Source: Homalodisca vitripennis
Lineage: Eukaryota; Arthropoda; Insecta; Hemiptera; Cicadellidae
Length of the DNA: 64,000 nt
Direction of reading: 5' to 3'
NCBI RefSeq assembly: GCF_021130785.1
Contig: NC_060211.1
Location: 127,756,001-127,820,000 of the forward strand
The position numbers and the translations under genes were made by a program. Below the pieces are notes generated by a model. That model was not told where the DNA came from and ran no database searches. It saw only the letters and a program-made list of their open reading frames with translations. Positions 24,470 to 35,528 of this stretch are shown one piece after another (within the stretch, counting starts at the first letter, position 1; every line of letters begins with the position of its first letter).

Positions 24470-25170
24470 AAACGATACAGTACGTATTATATGACGCGTG
24501 TGCCGGTAAGTAAGGGTACACGTGCGCTCTCAGACCGCGATGGCCCACTTCTTTGAAGTCTTACTTGTGTGGTGTTTACATAACAAACGACGCAGACTGC
24601 GAGAATAGAATAAATCGTTATTGATTACTTCGGGAAGAACGCTGTTACAGTTGAAATAATTATGATGGAAATCAATAATACAAATTATAAAAAGGCTCGA
24701 CGATTAATGAAAATATCGATCTAATTTATGATGAGTCATAATGGATAATTAGGTATATTTCAGATATGTACGGTACTCACCCAAAAAAGCCATAACTAGT
24801 TGATATGTTATCGCGTCGGCTGAGACAGACTGACTGAGCAACAGTAGCAGTAGCAGAAGCGAGCAGCTGGCGGCGACAACAGAGGTGGCGGGAACGATAT
24901 CGTCACAGCTGACGGGATAGTGACAATAGCACTCTTACAGTTATCGTTAGACACACTCATATCGTCAATCGGCAGTTTCTTATCAGTACACTAAGTTATC
25001 GAGTGGTGACGAGACAATTTTATTTTTGATGACTAGCAGCTTAAATGCAAGTCTACTGACTGAGCAGACGTAAACAAATACGAGGAAGTACACACTCCAC
25101 TGGGCCTGTCCCTGTTGCAACTGATACAATACAGTGCTACCAACGTCTGCGCTTAAACGAACAGTCCGGC
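24470..25170. promoter_or_regulatory. CpG-richer patch, possible promoter or 5' UTR
   Basis: A local island in AT-rich DNA with frequent CpG ('gacgcgtgtgccgg', 'gcgctctcagaccgcgatgg', 'gctggcggcgac'), a short 'cagtagcagtagcag' run and two CAGCTG E-box-like sites (about 24865 and 24906). No open frame with coding features and no clear TATA/initiator pair. It resembles an insect 5' UTR or enhancer, but this rests on composition alone. Confidence 0.25.
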
Positions 25171-25829
25171 AGATCGATTTTACAGTAGTCCCAATACAAC
25201 AACTGTGATACGCATAGTATATAGACTCATTATCATGTAATCTATACTGCTGACACAGTTAAATAATAAAACGCGCCCAGTTGTTATGATTCGTTCTGGT
25301 TCACACAACTATAAACGTGCCCATAAATATCTTATATCAAGTTCCTCAATTACAATTCAGCAACTTAGATTGTTGACAAAAATCGTGCAAGTTTTCCTGT
25401 CCACACTATTGATTTCAAGAACCTTCTAGATTATTAACTTAAATCTATTATGCAAGCATGTTGTTACAATCGGAAGACGTTGATTGGTTTAAAACACAAC
25501 CAAGTATAACTAGTGGAAGTCCTACAGGGGGAATAGTTATGAGGAATTTATGAAAACATGTAGGCTGTATAAGTTTAAAGTTCTCGACGATATACAAGCA
25601 GTGCTATGAGAATAGTGTAATTTTCAAGGCAAATACGTCATGGGTTTTAAAGTGAACGCTTATTTTCAATTTGACAAAAAATTACGGATGTTTGTCAAGC
25701 ATGTGTGTACAGCTTGTTTGGTGCAGTGTTATTGTTTTTTTTCATCCTGAACTAGCTATCTGTATATACATTATACAGGTACATACTTAATACATTTTTA
25801 CATACAACTTTTTTCTGATGTAAGTTAGA
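25171..25829. other. Unannotated stretch
   Basis: AT-rich with no recognisable gene or element. Confidence 0.5.
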
Positions 25830-26060
25830 TTTTGGAAAATTCATCGCTATACTTTTGTTACTTTTAATTTTTTTAAGGTTGCTTGACCTTAAGCCAAAAG
25901 GTTTGTTAACACCTGATGAAGAGGGTAGATTAAAATCTCGAAACGTAGTGTTCTACTTTCTTTAACATATAAAGGTGGCAATTGTCCGAAATTATATTAT
26001 TTGTTAAGTCTAGCATAAACAAACTTTAAATACAATTTTACAAAAAGTCAGGATTTGTAA
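25830..26060 (+). repeat. Dispersed repeat D, possibly Penelope-like 3' end
   Basis: Contains 'cctgatgaagagggtagatt' followed by 'aaatctcgaaacgtag', a motif order I associate with 3' ends of Penelope-like and some LINE elements. The following 'taacatataaaggtggcaat' and 'tgtccgaaat' are shared with the inverted-repeat segment at 38764-38880, so this is a dispersed family. Confidence 0.35.
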
Positions 26061-27682
26061 AATTAAATGTTAGACTTACTGCAACATTACCATTCAGTAC
26101 AGTATCGGTAGGTTTTAAAAATGTTCACTTAAACCGATTTAAAAAGTGATCATTGGACTCAAAACCTCTTACAACCCAAAATACTATTTAACTTTAGTGT
26201 AAATTTGTATTAAAGTAATTTTGCAATGAGCATACGTTTTTTGAGTTTATTATTATTTGCCTTTTTGAGTAAATTGACATTTTTTAGAAACACTTTATTA
26301 AAAATGAAATGTCTTTGCTATGGTGTATAAGTTCCGTTTTAATCACTCCAATTTTAACTACGCTGTTCCAAAAATCATTATTGATACCTGTGTTAAAATA
26401 TTGTTACTATTTCTTATCTCATTATGAGAAATGCATTCAATTAATATTATAACTGAATTATGGTCGACGCAGCGACAAACTAATAAATAGTTTACGTAGG
26501 ATACTTCACCATATCTGTTTCTTCTGACATTGTCTGTTCAAGTTATAAATAGGAATAATGTTCAATACCAAATATCCAGATAGTGATTTTAATTTTATTA
26601 ATTTTACAGGTGCGCCTAAATTTATTCGAAAGTTACAGAACATGAAAAATCTTTCGTTACTTTATTTACAATATAAATTTGATTAAGAAATGATTAAGTT
26701 TTAATGGTTTTGTTTCCACAATTAAATAATGTATTTTTAAGTTCTCAAATAGTTCAAGTCATAGCCAACAACACACATATTTCTCAAACAATACATTAAA
26801 TTGTACGATTGCTGTTTTCAGCCTCTTACCAAACGAATTGTATATGAGTAATCATGGGGAATTCTTGAGGGCCTGTAGGAGGTTTTAGAAGTATTTTTTT
26901 CCGGTTAAGTAAGTTTCGAGTTTACTTTACGTTATTTTAAAGTGAAATAATTATCTAATATATCTAGAAAGAAAGGTTTGTCCAAAGTAGACATTTAAAT
27001 TAAAACGGCTTGGATTTATTGATTATGATATGACTTATGTCTTGTTTGTAGGAGTGATCTTCAAAAGGAAAATCACTTTGGTTTAGGAGAATAAATATTT
27101 CAGTATGGTAAAACCAAACAGCTTGCCAGTGTGAGAATATCACTTGAATGAAGAACTCTCTATAGCCTTTGTTGGTACAACTCTTATGTCCTCTTTTGTA
27201 TACATCAGTTCCTGTTAAACGATTATTCCGTGAATGATCTTTAACTCAACCATGCCTCTGGAATCCAGGCTGATAGGTTCCATGAAAGGAAATTATGGAG
27301 GCCATTCAAGTAGGAAATAGTTTTAAACAAAAATGATTTAAGTAAAAAACTTTAGGCTGAATTTTATTTTGACCCTAAGAACTTTGAAACATGTATATTT
27401 AGCTTAGTAGTTGGTTATTAAAAAGACAATGAGTTGGGAGATTTTTGAAATGGAACTACGTTAGTTAAATCGGATAAGATGGAATTTAATTGAAGGTAGC
27501 CTGTTCTTTTATTCCAAGAACTCGAGTTGCAAGAAATTAACTGCTGAAGGATTGAATGGTATTTACTTACTACATACATATAGGTGTATACTCGTATATA
27601 TAGCACGCTGCATTAGGTCTGGAGTTAATAGGGTTGCGCCAAGCGAACTTTTTTTGAGTGCATATATGTACAATTACTTTTG
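26061..27682. other. Unannotated stretch
   Basis: No gene recognised. A 62-codon minus frame at 27418-27606 is unremarkable. Confidence 0.5.
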
Positions 27683-27690
27683 CAACTAAT

Positions 27691-29404
27691 CAGGGACGCA
27701 CACAAATGGGGGGGGGGTATTAACAGGACCTGTCCCCCCAAAAGCATTTTATTTCAAAGTAAAAGGTCGCCTAATAGTCGGTGCTTGGCTAAAAATAAAC
27801 ATTTATGTTAACACTTGGAAATCAATCACAGTCGAATACATACATTACTTTTAAAACTAATTTTTACAATTTTTAATTTACAACATTCATCGCACTGTAC
27901 ACATATAATTCAATTTTGTTCTAAATACTATATTTGAATTTCACCGACACTCAGCAACTACGAGAGTGAGATAAGTTTCTGCAATTTGTTGTGGTTTCAA
28001 CCTGTACCCGGCACGTTCAATAACCGAGTAAAAACTGTACTCATATTTAGAAACATGCGTTATAGAGTATTACTAAAATGGTATAGTTACAAGTCCTATT
28101 TACTGTAACTGTTAAACCCAGAAACGACGGTAACCGAGTAATGTACTCGTACTTGTTTATACAGAGTTTATACTATTACTCGCAATAGTAACTTACAGAG
28201 TATTCCTAAAGTGGTATAGTTACATGTTCCAGTGTCTGTTACTATTAAACCCAGAAACGACGTTAACCGAATAATGTACTCGTACATGTTTAGAAAAGTT
28301 ACGGTAACTTGTATTCTCTGAGCAAACGAGTACCCCGGGCAAAGTATCTTACACAGTAGTCCCGACGTGATTAGTTTTCACAGTAGTGAGTGAGTTGCCG
28401 AGCTCTCAGCAGTTCTGTACTGTGTTAGTTTCTTGCCATTCGTTGCCATTCTGTTGCCTAGGAGCCAACAGCGTCCTAGGCAATCCAGCGAGTTGAGCGT
28501 TAAGACGAGCTGTTGCCAGTTAGGTAGGCTACGTACGGTAAATTAACAGAATATGCTCAATGTAAACTTTATTAAAAATTCAACGTTTTAAATGGTGGTT
28601 TAAAAATTACACACTCAAGATAATGACTACGGGTTTCATAACGTGACCAGTGCAGAATTTTCTGGAACACGCGGTCAAGAATAAAAGTTAAGATGGTCAT
28701 TTAATATACAACTTTATTTTCATACTATTCTAAATTCTAACATTACATACTTAATTACTTGATTTGTATCTATCTTGCATAAGTATTTAGTCTTAGCGAA
28801 TGAGAAGTTTCCGAGTTAAGAATGTTCATAGTTGCAGTTTCGTTGAAGAGCGCCAAAAACCGGTATTTTGTGATGTTAATAGTTATTGATATAAAAACTA
28901 GTTATCGTTAGTAAACAGTTTTATAATTAGAAACGCATAAATAAACATGCTAAATTTTAATATAACTAAGTCTCTTATTATAGCTCTATCAGTTAGTTTG
29001 CGGTAACATTCAAACTTGCATATATACTCTTTGATTCAAGAGTAAACATAAATATTTAGCTTTGGTCTTGATTTGTGATTTAAACTTAACTTGTTTTTTT
29101 TTAAATAATTACTTAATTATATAATTAAATTTAATATAAACTGTATTTATTCCAGAACATTTGAATTATCTCTGTATAAACCTCCTGGTTATTCGTAGTA
29201 GAGTTGTTTTATTGTAAACTTTATACTCTGAAACTAATCTTTGCCCTCCTTTTATTAGTTCAGAAGTATTATCAAATAAAGACATATTTTAAATATTTCC
29301 CAAGGAGGGCCCCAGGACTCCCCCCTTTGATTTGGGGGGTGTCCATACCCCCGACTAACCGGTATTCTAGACACCCCCAGAGAAGATTTCTGGTTGCGTC
29401 ACTG
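27691..29404. mobile_element. Non-autonomous hAT transposon with 8-bp target duplication
   Basis: The left terminus is 'cagggacgcacac' at 27691 and the right terminus is the complement of 'cagtgacgcaac' ending at 29404. The pattern CAGxGACGCA is typical of hAT ends, and the subterminal G-runs (27709-27717, 29321-29350) are also typical. Flanks give near-identical 8-mers, CAACTAAT (27683-27690) and CAACCAAT (29405-29412), which fits the hAT target-site duplication. No transposase remnant is visible in the 1714-bp interior, which instead holds irregular direct repeats (27990-28335) and a CpG-richer patch (28330-28530). Confidence 0.75.
27990..28335. repeat. Irregular direct repeats inside the hAT element
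   Basis: Two well-matched copies with a 133-bp offset ('ccca' of 'aacccagaaacgacg' at 28117 and 28250) share 'gtggtatagttac', 'taaccga(g/a)taatgtactcgta'. A third, more diverged copy starts near 28000 ('aataaccgagtaaaaactgt'). Confidence 0.75.
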
Positions 29405-29412
29405 CAACCAAT

Positions 29413-29794
29413 CATTAACGCTTCTGTGATACAGGTCCATTGTCGTGCAAAGAGCACGATGCAGACCACAGTCGACTAGGACTGTTGATTCAGAAATTTC
29501 GAGTAAAGGAACTCTGAGAGACTAACATTAAAGATAGAGTGTAGGCTATATTTTTAGGGTGTTATAAGAGCACTGGTACAACGTTACAATATCCAGAAAG
29601 TCCTTCAAGTTTCTTAATTATTTGTAATTCCTTACATTTCAATAGAGATATACTTTCAGGAATGTAATAACTTCCGTATAAATTGGTTAAAATTTTAACA
29701 ATATATTGCGCCCACAGTGTTGAATTTCAACTATTGTTTACGTGAACTTGAAATTATTCACTAAAAAACGACTTCTTATTGTCTAATTATTGTC
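29413..29794. other. Unannotated spacer
   Basis: No recognisable feature. The 91-codon frame at 29204-29479 crosses the hAT end and is not a gene. Confidence 0.5.
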
Positions 29795-30090
29795 CTACAG
29801 CCATAATGATATTGTTGGCTGAGTGTTATCGAAGCCTATCAATAGAAGACCTGGAAATATGTCTGTCTGTGCGCAAAATATAATGAAATCGAATTGACTT
29901 ATAGACTTAAGTTTGCATAAAGCTTTCTTTCTATATAGGCTACACTGAGTTAGATGGTGGTGCATATCACTCCATGAGATTTGTCTGAGCGTCAGCGAAT
30001 ATTTTTGCGTTAGTCTTATGGTAACTATGGTGGTGACGAGGAATTCGCGAAGTAAGTAACTTTGTATTGAAACTGAACACAATCGTATGA
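29795..30090 (-). repeat. Dispersed repeat B copy
   Basis: On the minus strand this reads 'catacgattgtgttcag', then 'ccataagactaacgcaaaaa' and 'cgctgacgctcagacaaat'. The same order is found at 46570-46700 (plus) and in diverged form at 10460-10580 (minus). Its 95-codon frame is part of the repeat. Confidence 0.6.
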
Positions 30091-30165
30091 TATTTTAACA
30101 TGCAAAATTTGTATTCGAAGAGTAAAAGAAATTGATACTATTATTTAAAAATCAATGGTACTTGC

Positions 30166-30205
30166 GAGTGTGTGTGCGTGTGCGTGAGTGTGTGTGTGTC
30201 TGTGT
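30166..30205. repeat. (GT)n-rich microsatellite
   Basis: Imperfect GT run with GC interruptions. Confidence 0.85.
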
Positions 30206-31004
30206 TTTCTCCTACATTGAATAGATATTAATAAATAAAATTACTATGTACACAAATAAAATTACAAATTGCGGACAAAAGATTTCTACTCAAGATAGAT
30301 TAGATTTAAAAATATTTTTGTTCATAGATAATAAAGCTGAATATTAAATAAGTTAACAAATAACTAGTTGAATTTTCTTTATAAAAATGATTTATAATTA
30401 CTAATATTATTTTTATCTTTTACACTCTGATTTAGTCATTAAGAGATTTAACCAATCCAATATACTGTAAGTTACTATCAATGGACAATGTCACGTCAGT
30501 ATGACGGGCAGGAAACCACTGTCTTATTTTATCTCTCCGAAAACCGCAAACTGCAGTTAAGATTAGTGCCTTCAACAACGGGATTGTCCAAGTGTGTGCT
30601 ACTCTTCGTTACAAGAAGAAGGTAGGTTCTGTGGCAACAGAAAAATTAAGAATTTATTTATATAATACTATTTAAATGTAATCTATATCTGAAAAACAGC
30701 TCGGTAAAAACAGTTACAAAATGCTTAAGATATGTTATAAGCATTTCAGAGCACTCGTTATTTTTCTTTAGGTTTATAATCACCCGAGTTCGAACAAGAA
30801 AAACTAATTATTGTACCAAGTTTGAATTTGCTTCAGAATTTCTATCATCTGTTCTAAGATAGTGAAAAATTCTTAGTTGGGCATTTTCTGAGCATTATTG
30901 TTTCCTTAATTCCTTAGAGGAAAGTTGTTAAATCTAACTACATAAATTTTAACACGTAAGTTATAAAAATCGACCAGTAAATAATGTAGACTACTAGGCA
31001 CCCA
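30206..31004. other. Unannotated stretch
   Basis: AT-rich, nothing recognised. Confidence 0.5.
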
Positions 31005-32742
31005 GGGCGAAATTTTGATCTGGGCCCCCCTAATAATGGTGTCTAGATATTTTTGAAAGGATCGTTTTAGAAACACAACACAGTTTTTAAAATTTTGTGT
31101 TTATATTTAAAATAATAGTTACATACTACGTAGGACATATAATAAACAAAACTTCTGTTAACAAAACTTTTGATTTTACGAACAGTTTAAAAATATCTAC
31201 CTGACACGACAATACTTTCAAATTTAAACTACGTAAGGAGTTTTTCTGCCTCAGCTTTTGCAAGAAGTTAAAAGGTATTTAAAGTCAAACTGGTTTGCAA
31301 TAACATTCTCTATGGATAAATATCCAAAGAATTGAGCCCTTCACGTGCCATCAAAGATTGAAGACAAGGTTCGATAAGTTTCAAGTTGCTAAAGCATCGC
31401 TCACGATTTGCCAAAGTCAAGGGAATGGTTATGGTCAAAATTATTCTCAGAACAACCCAAAAATGTGTAAATGGTCTGTTTGGTCATGAAGTTTAATAAT
31501 TTTGACGCCTTGATGGGAGAAAAGTCTTTATTTGTTTTATCTTCATCGTGGACGATATTTTTTTAACATGAATGATGTCATTGTACAAGTCTATTCCGTT
31601 TATTTTACTTATATTTTCAAATATTACAAATTCTTGAAGATGCAAGGAGCACTTTTTCAGCTCTTCTGTTGCTGGCAACACTTGTCCATGTCATACAGGA
31701 AGCCCCATAAAGAATGGCGCCTGTTTAACTGTTCCGTTCTTTCACTAAGAAGTGTAGTCACAGTCACACTCTCAACCAAGGGGAAAAACCATCTCTCTTA
31801 AAATATTCCTCCGGAGAGCCGCAAATTTTATCGAACCATTCATACGAAAACTGTTTCATTTTTCTTCCTCAATGGTTTGGTAGAGGAACTGGTTCAATTT
31901 CAATATCTTCAGCAACTTCTTAACGGAAATGCCTGCCTTTTTATGAAAGATGGGTAAAAGGCTTGACAACGAGCAGCTTCTTGGCATTATTTTTCAACAA
32001 GTAATGAAATAAAAGGTATGCCAAACAATCAGACAAGCCAAGAAGGAAAAATCTGCCATGTTTATTATCAGAGAATGAGCTTCTAGTGTCTTCAACGCTT
32101 TCCTACGAGTATCAGCGCTTGCCTAACTTCAGCATATTGTACCTGATAGCTTGGATTGAAGAAATCTTTTCTTCCCACGGATTTTCAAACCTTTTTTAGG
32201 GATAATGACAGAACATGTTTACATATTATGCAACAACATTTTGTTGACCCAACAGAAGTCGTGTAAATTTGCAAAATTACATTCGAAACAGTGAAGTTGA
32301 CTTGACAGAAGACTCCGCATCATCGGACACTACAAGATTCCAACTGTGACTAATACACGGTGTAAATGAGGCCCGATAATATTCTGTCAAGGTCTAGCCT
32401 GAACACCTTCTTCTGTCACATACCGGATTGTGAGGGATATCTGGTGTTTATGGCTTATATCTGGAGTGCTGCCCAACATTTCAGAAAAATACTTAGATTT
32501 CATTTTTTTTATTATAGCTTGCTTTACTTTAGATAAAAATACAAATGAGCTCATTATTATTTCCCAAAAAGTCACTTGGGAGAAGCTACTGGTTACTCTT
32601 CGCAAGTGATCTGACATTGACATACCACCATAGAATTGTCCAACTAGTTCTAATTGATGAGCGATGTTATGTTCCAATAAATACAAAATTATAGCTACAA
32701 GGCGCTTGAAAACTTCCATCCATATATAGAGAACCATTTCTT
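31005..32742 (-). mobile_element. hAT transposon remnant (ZMYM1-like)
   Basis: Region carrying a minus-strand hAT transposase of the ZMYM1/DUF4371 type. Its 3' side ends near 31005 in 'cccagggcgaaattttgatc' followed by a 'gggcccccc' run, typical of hAT flanks. The 5' side is cut off near 32742 by an A-rich tract, where LINE sequence begins, so the N-terminus and left terminal repeat are missing. Confidence 0.65.
31305..32742 (-). pseudogene. ZMYM1-like hAT transposase, broken
   Basis: Reading on the minus strand from 32742: 'WMEVFKRLVAIILYLLEHNI' corresponds to the region before DUF4371 in ZMYM1-like proteins. Then come 'VKQAIIKKMKSKYFSEML' and 'STPDISHKHQISLTIRYV' (32387-32530), the first catalytic block, in which the D of 'STPD' or the equivalent DxT/D position is expected. 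The middle (31700-32380) is frameshifted and hard to read. The 62-codon frame at 31493-31681 ('LKKCSLHLQEFV..INGIDLYNDI') precedes the C-terminal hAT dimerisation block 'TIPLTLANRERCFSNLKLIE' (about 31360-31440), where the usual form is 'TIPVTVASGERSFSKLKLIK', ending at about 31305. Multiple stops. Not functional. Confidence 0.75.
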
Positions 32743-32799
32743 AAAAAAACAAAAATAAAAAAAAAAAAATGGGAAAAGAGCCTTGGAATCTTTGGGAGA

Positions 32800-34035
32800 A
32801 AAATGTGGAGCGAAGTGAGGACCAACGCTGAAGCTACTCAACTAGTGTCGTCCAGCGGCGAACATCAAGGCTCCACCCGGTCACCATGTGGATCTTGTCC
32901 TTGTCGCCTCCAACCCACCGGTCTGCGGCATTTCCCGCAACACCGCCCGCTTGCGCCTCGACCCCAGTTTTCCTCGTTGGTGCTATCTGCCGTGCCGTCC
33001 AGCAGCACTGTGCATTCCACGCCGCTGACTGGGTGTCTGCCCATGTTGCCTCGTTGACGCAGGCTGCCGCGGCCCCAGATGTCTCCCCTAGCACTACGCG
33101 GTATGTGTTGGCAACGGAGGTTGCCGACCTGGTTGCTGAATATCAACAACTTAAACATCGTCTACTGTAGCATGAAGAACACTCGTAGCTAGTCTCAAGA
33201 CTACGATTGAGGTTTTGGAAGCAGAGCAGGCTGGTTTGAGGGAGAAGGGGAATAGCGAGTGTACCCGTGAACAGCCTTCTGAATGGTCGGTGGTGAACAA
33301 CAGAAGAAGACACATTCTAATTAAAACGGAGAATAAATATCAAGCTCTGTCTGGTCCACAGCATGCAACACCTCTATCGAAATCCCTGCAATGCTCAGAA
33401 CTCCGAAAGATGATCAAAATAAGGAGAATAAGAATAAGAAGAAACCAAATTTAAACAGGTACCATATAACCCATCTGCATTTTTCCTCAATCTTTATTGA
33501 AGGGGACAGCCACATCAGTGGTTTGGCTGGCCAAGTCCGGCGGAAGGTGGCCCGGAACACCCGGAATGGTTTCTGCAAACCTGGAGCCAAGCTGCTGGAT
33601 GCACCTGGTAGCTGCTATGTAATTGTAGCCGGGACCAATGACGTCGCCTCCGTTCAGCAATGCAATATCTACCATCACCTTGAACAGAGCATTGTGAGTA
33701 GGCTACTGATATCTAGGGTTATTGTTTCAACCCTGTTCCATAGACAAGACTTGCTACCGTGTTATTAAATTAATTAAGAGAATGCGCTAGCAAATGCTAT
33801 ATAGAAGAATTATGTGCAAGATACAGTGGGGTAGTAGTGTTGGACTTCAATTAGCAGAAGTGACTTCACATCTCATGGGATGCACTTGAAACATAATATC
33901 GAGCATCTTCTGGCGAAGCTGCTGATTGATTGTCTGCGGAGGATGAATCGTCCCAATCTTCGAACCACGTACCGTATTCTTGCCATGACTGCCGAGCCAC
34001 CATTGACCCGACCTCAGAGGTTTTCAACTGCCTAC
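32800..34035 (+). pseudogene. LINE ORF1 with SGNH/esterase-like domain, broken
   Basis: ORF1 of a CR1-group LINE, which in active elements makes an RNA-binding, lipase-like protein. The GC-rich N-terminal part (32886-33170) has a Cys-rich stretch that could be a decayed PHD-type finger, then 'VADLVAEYQQLKHRLL'. In another frame follow a coiled coil 'KTTIEVLEAEQAGLREK' and 'WSVVNNRRR' (33215-33330). A 125-codon frame (33391-33768) holds the SGNH block 'GDSHISGLAGQVRRKVAR' (GDS nucleophile), 'KPGAKLLDA' and 'VAGTNDVASVQQ' (the block III Asn). The catalytic Asp/His block appears as 'RSDFTSHGMHLKHN' near 33855. Frameshifts and stops separate the parts. The SGNH identification is strong, the finger weak. 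Confidence 0.75.
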
Positions 34036-34064
34036 AAACGTTGATATTTTATTTTAATTATCTT

Positions 34065-34272
34065 AGGAATGAATCGTGATCATTCTTTGATTTTTTTTCG
34101 ATCAAGTGGACGAAGCCTTCAACGCGTTTTTAAAACGAGTAATTTTTCATAAAAAATGTCACTTGCTCCTTAAAAAAATTTAAAAAGCATTTTAAAGAAG
34201 AAGAGATACTCGGATTACTTACAATATCCTCAACTCAAGAGAAAGGGTCAAGTTTTATCATTTGATATATGT
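34065..34272 (+). pseudogene. LINE ORF2 linker fragment
   Basis: Short piece between endonuclease and RT of the same LINE. 'VDEAFNAFLKRVIFHKKC' matches 'VDEAYTAFHNFFLSLKC' of copy A, and 'ITYNILNSRERVKFYHLIY' matches 'VTKEILELRERLKFYHSIY' there. It ends abruptly at about 34272 where Harbinger-type sequence starts. Confidence 0.65.
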
Positions 34273-34501
34273 CAAGACAGAAAATAAACAATTCAATTGC
34301 TGTACGCTCTGGTCGCACAGACCAAGCGCGAGACCAGCTTGACGTTGCGGCCAGGCTTCCATCAGCTGTTATATAGAACAACGCGCACTGCCTACGGCCA
34401 AGTCTGCGACCAGGAGTAGTTGAGAGAGGTTGGTGTGTGCGATTGAGTTGTTTGTGATTTGTGAACAAGTTTAGTAGACAGTATTGTAAAATGGCAATAT
34501 A

Positions 34502-34950
34502 ATGTGGGATTTTTCATCAGATGATTATGTCAATAGAATAATGAAGAAGGAGAAATGGGAAGAAATAGCATTGCTATTCTATGGCGATGTCTGTACAACA
34601 GCGGTACAGAAGAATGAGCTATGTAAGTAGAAAGTATTTTTCTAACTTTTAATTACATCTTTCAAAACTGGATGGACTAGAACCACTGTCATGAGGGATC
34701 TTCAAAAGCCTTCGATTTTTTTGGGCAAAAAACACAGCTTATTTATGGTGGATATGACCAGAGAATCTACCAGCAAGGATCTTCAATAGCTCCTCCTATG
34801 AATACTGTTAGCGACAACTACGAACTTCTCACCAGTCTACAAAGAAATACTTCAACCCCACATTCAATGACTGGAAGTAGTGTACACGAAGACGACCAAG
34901 TGTCCCCATTGGTTCAATGTTTTGACGACATTAACAACAGTTGCTAGATC
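34502..34950 (+). pseudogene. MADF-like Harbinger accessory protein, fragment
   Basis: Harbinger elements often carry a second gene for a Myb/SANT or MADF DNA-binding protein needed for nuclear import and target recognition. Exon 1 starts at ATG 34502 and includes 'NRIMKKEKWEEIALLFYGD', which fits the first half of a MADF domain (W-x-x-I-A core), and meets a consensus donor GTAAGT at 34623. Downstream sequence gives 'TTVMRDLQK', then a Ser/Thr-rich tail ending 'DDINNSC' at about 34945 followed by TAG, all in one late frame. Exon boundaries and function are inferred. The protein is probably dead or at least orphaned from its transposase. Confidence 0.5.
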
Positions 34951-35059
34951 TAAGATAGACTGGTGTATAAATTTAAAAACTCAGTTTTTACAATTAATTT
35001 GTCATTTGTACTAAGTTTATATCCATTTACTATGTTACTTAGAATATTATTCAATTATT

Positions 35060-35517
35060 AAACTTACCTTAACGTTACTAGTTGTAGTTTTTCTTCATTT
35101 CCAATACACAAGCGTATGGCAGTATCAGTTCTACTTATGTGAGGTGAGGCGCAATTTTCACTAACAGTTCGTCAAAACTTTTAACACTCATCCGTGTGTA
35201 GTTAAAAACTCTTCTTCATGCTCACGTAAATTAGCATAAAAACTAACGAAGTACCCTTTTAAAGGCCTCTCTGCTCTCAAGGGGTGTATCCAGAGTTTTC
35301 TTTTACCTTTTACATATTTACGGTACACATACATGGCCACTGCTATTTCCTCGACATCCAGTTTCAGACTGACTGTTGTTTTTAGTACATTACAAAACTG
35401 TCTTGGTCTTGGTCGAGGTTGTGGTCGTGCTGTTGCAGACCAGTACTGGTCTTGGTCTTGGTCGTGATCTTGATCTTGGCCGTGCTGGTGCGCGTTTACC
35501 CTTAGCATATTCCTCAA
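35060..35517 (-). pseudogene. HARBI1-like transposase, first exon only
   Basis: Minus strand, start at 35517. A low-complexity N-terminus (repeated Asp-Gln, then Pro-Arg from a GGTCTT-type DNA repeat at 35400-35490) precedes 'GKRKLWIHPLRAERPLKGYF', the hallmark N-terminal block of HARBI1-type transposases. Then 'FYANLREHEEEF' and, after a one-base frameshift near 35195, 'NYTRMSVKSFDELLVKIAPH' and 'TDTAIRLCIGNEEKLQLVTL' follow. This ends at a consensus donor GTAAGT near 35065. The catalytic DDE exons are absent. The exon is well preserved compared with its surroundings, suggesting a fairly young insertion. Family assignment confident. Confidence 0.8.
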
Positions 35518-35528
35518 CCACTTTTAAA

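Larger units (their letters stand above)
34273..35528. mobile_element. PIF/Harbinger remnant embedded in the LINE
   Basis: Bounded by LINE sequence on both sides. The left portion has a GC-rich 'ctggtcgcacagaccaagcg' region, then a MADF-type ORF on the plus strand. The right portion holds the first exon of a HARBI1-like transposase on the minus strand, so the two genes converge. The DDE core of the transposase is absent between them, which indicates an internally deleted element. The right end is also cut before a terminal repeat, at the junction with RT near 35528. Confidence 0.65.

Noticed and set aside
32834..33158. Open minus-strand frames of 86-97 codons in the GC-rich LINE ORF1 region
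   Set aside because: Antisense shadows of the ORF1 remnant.
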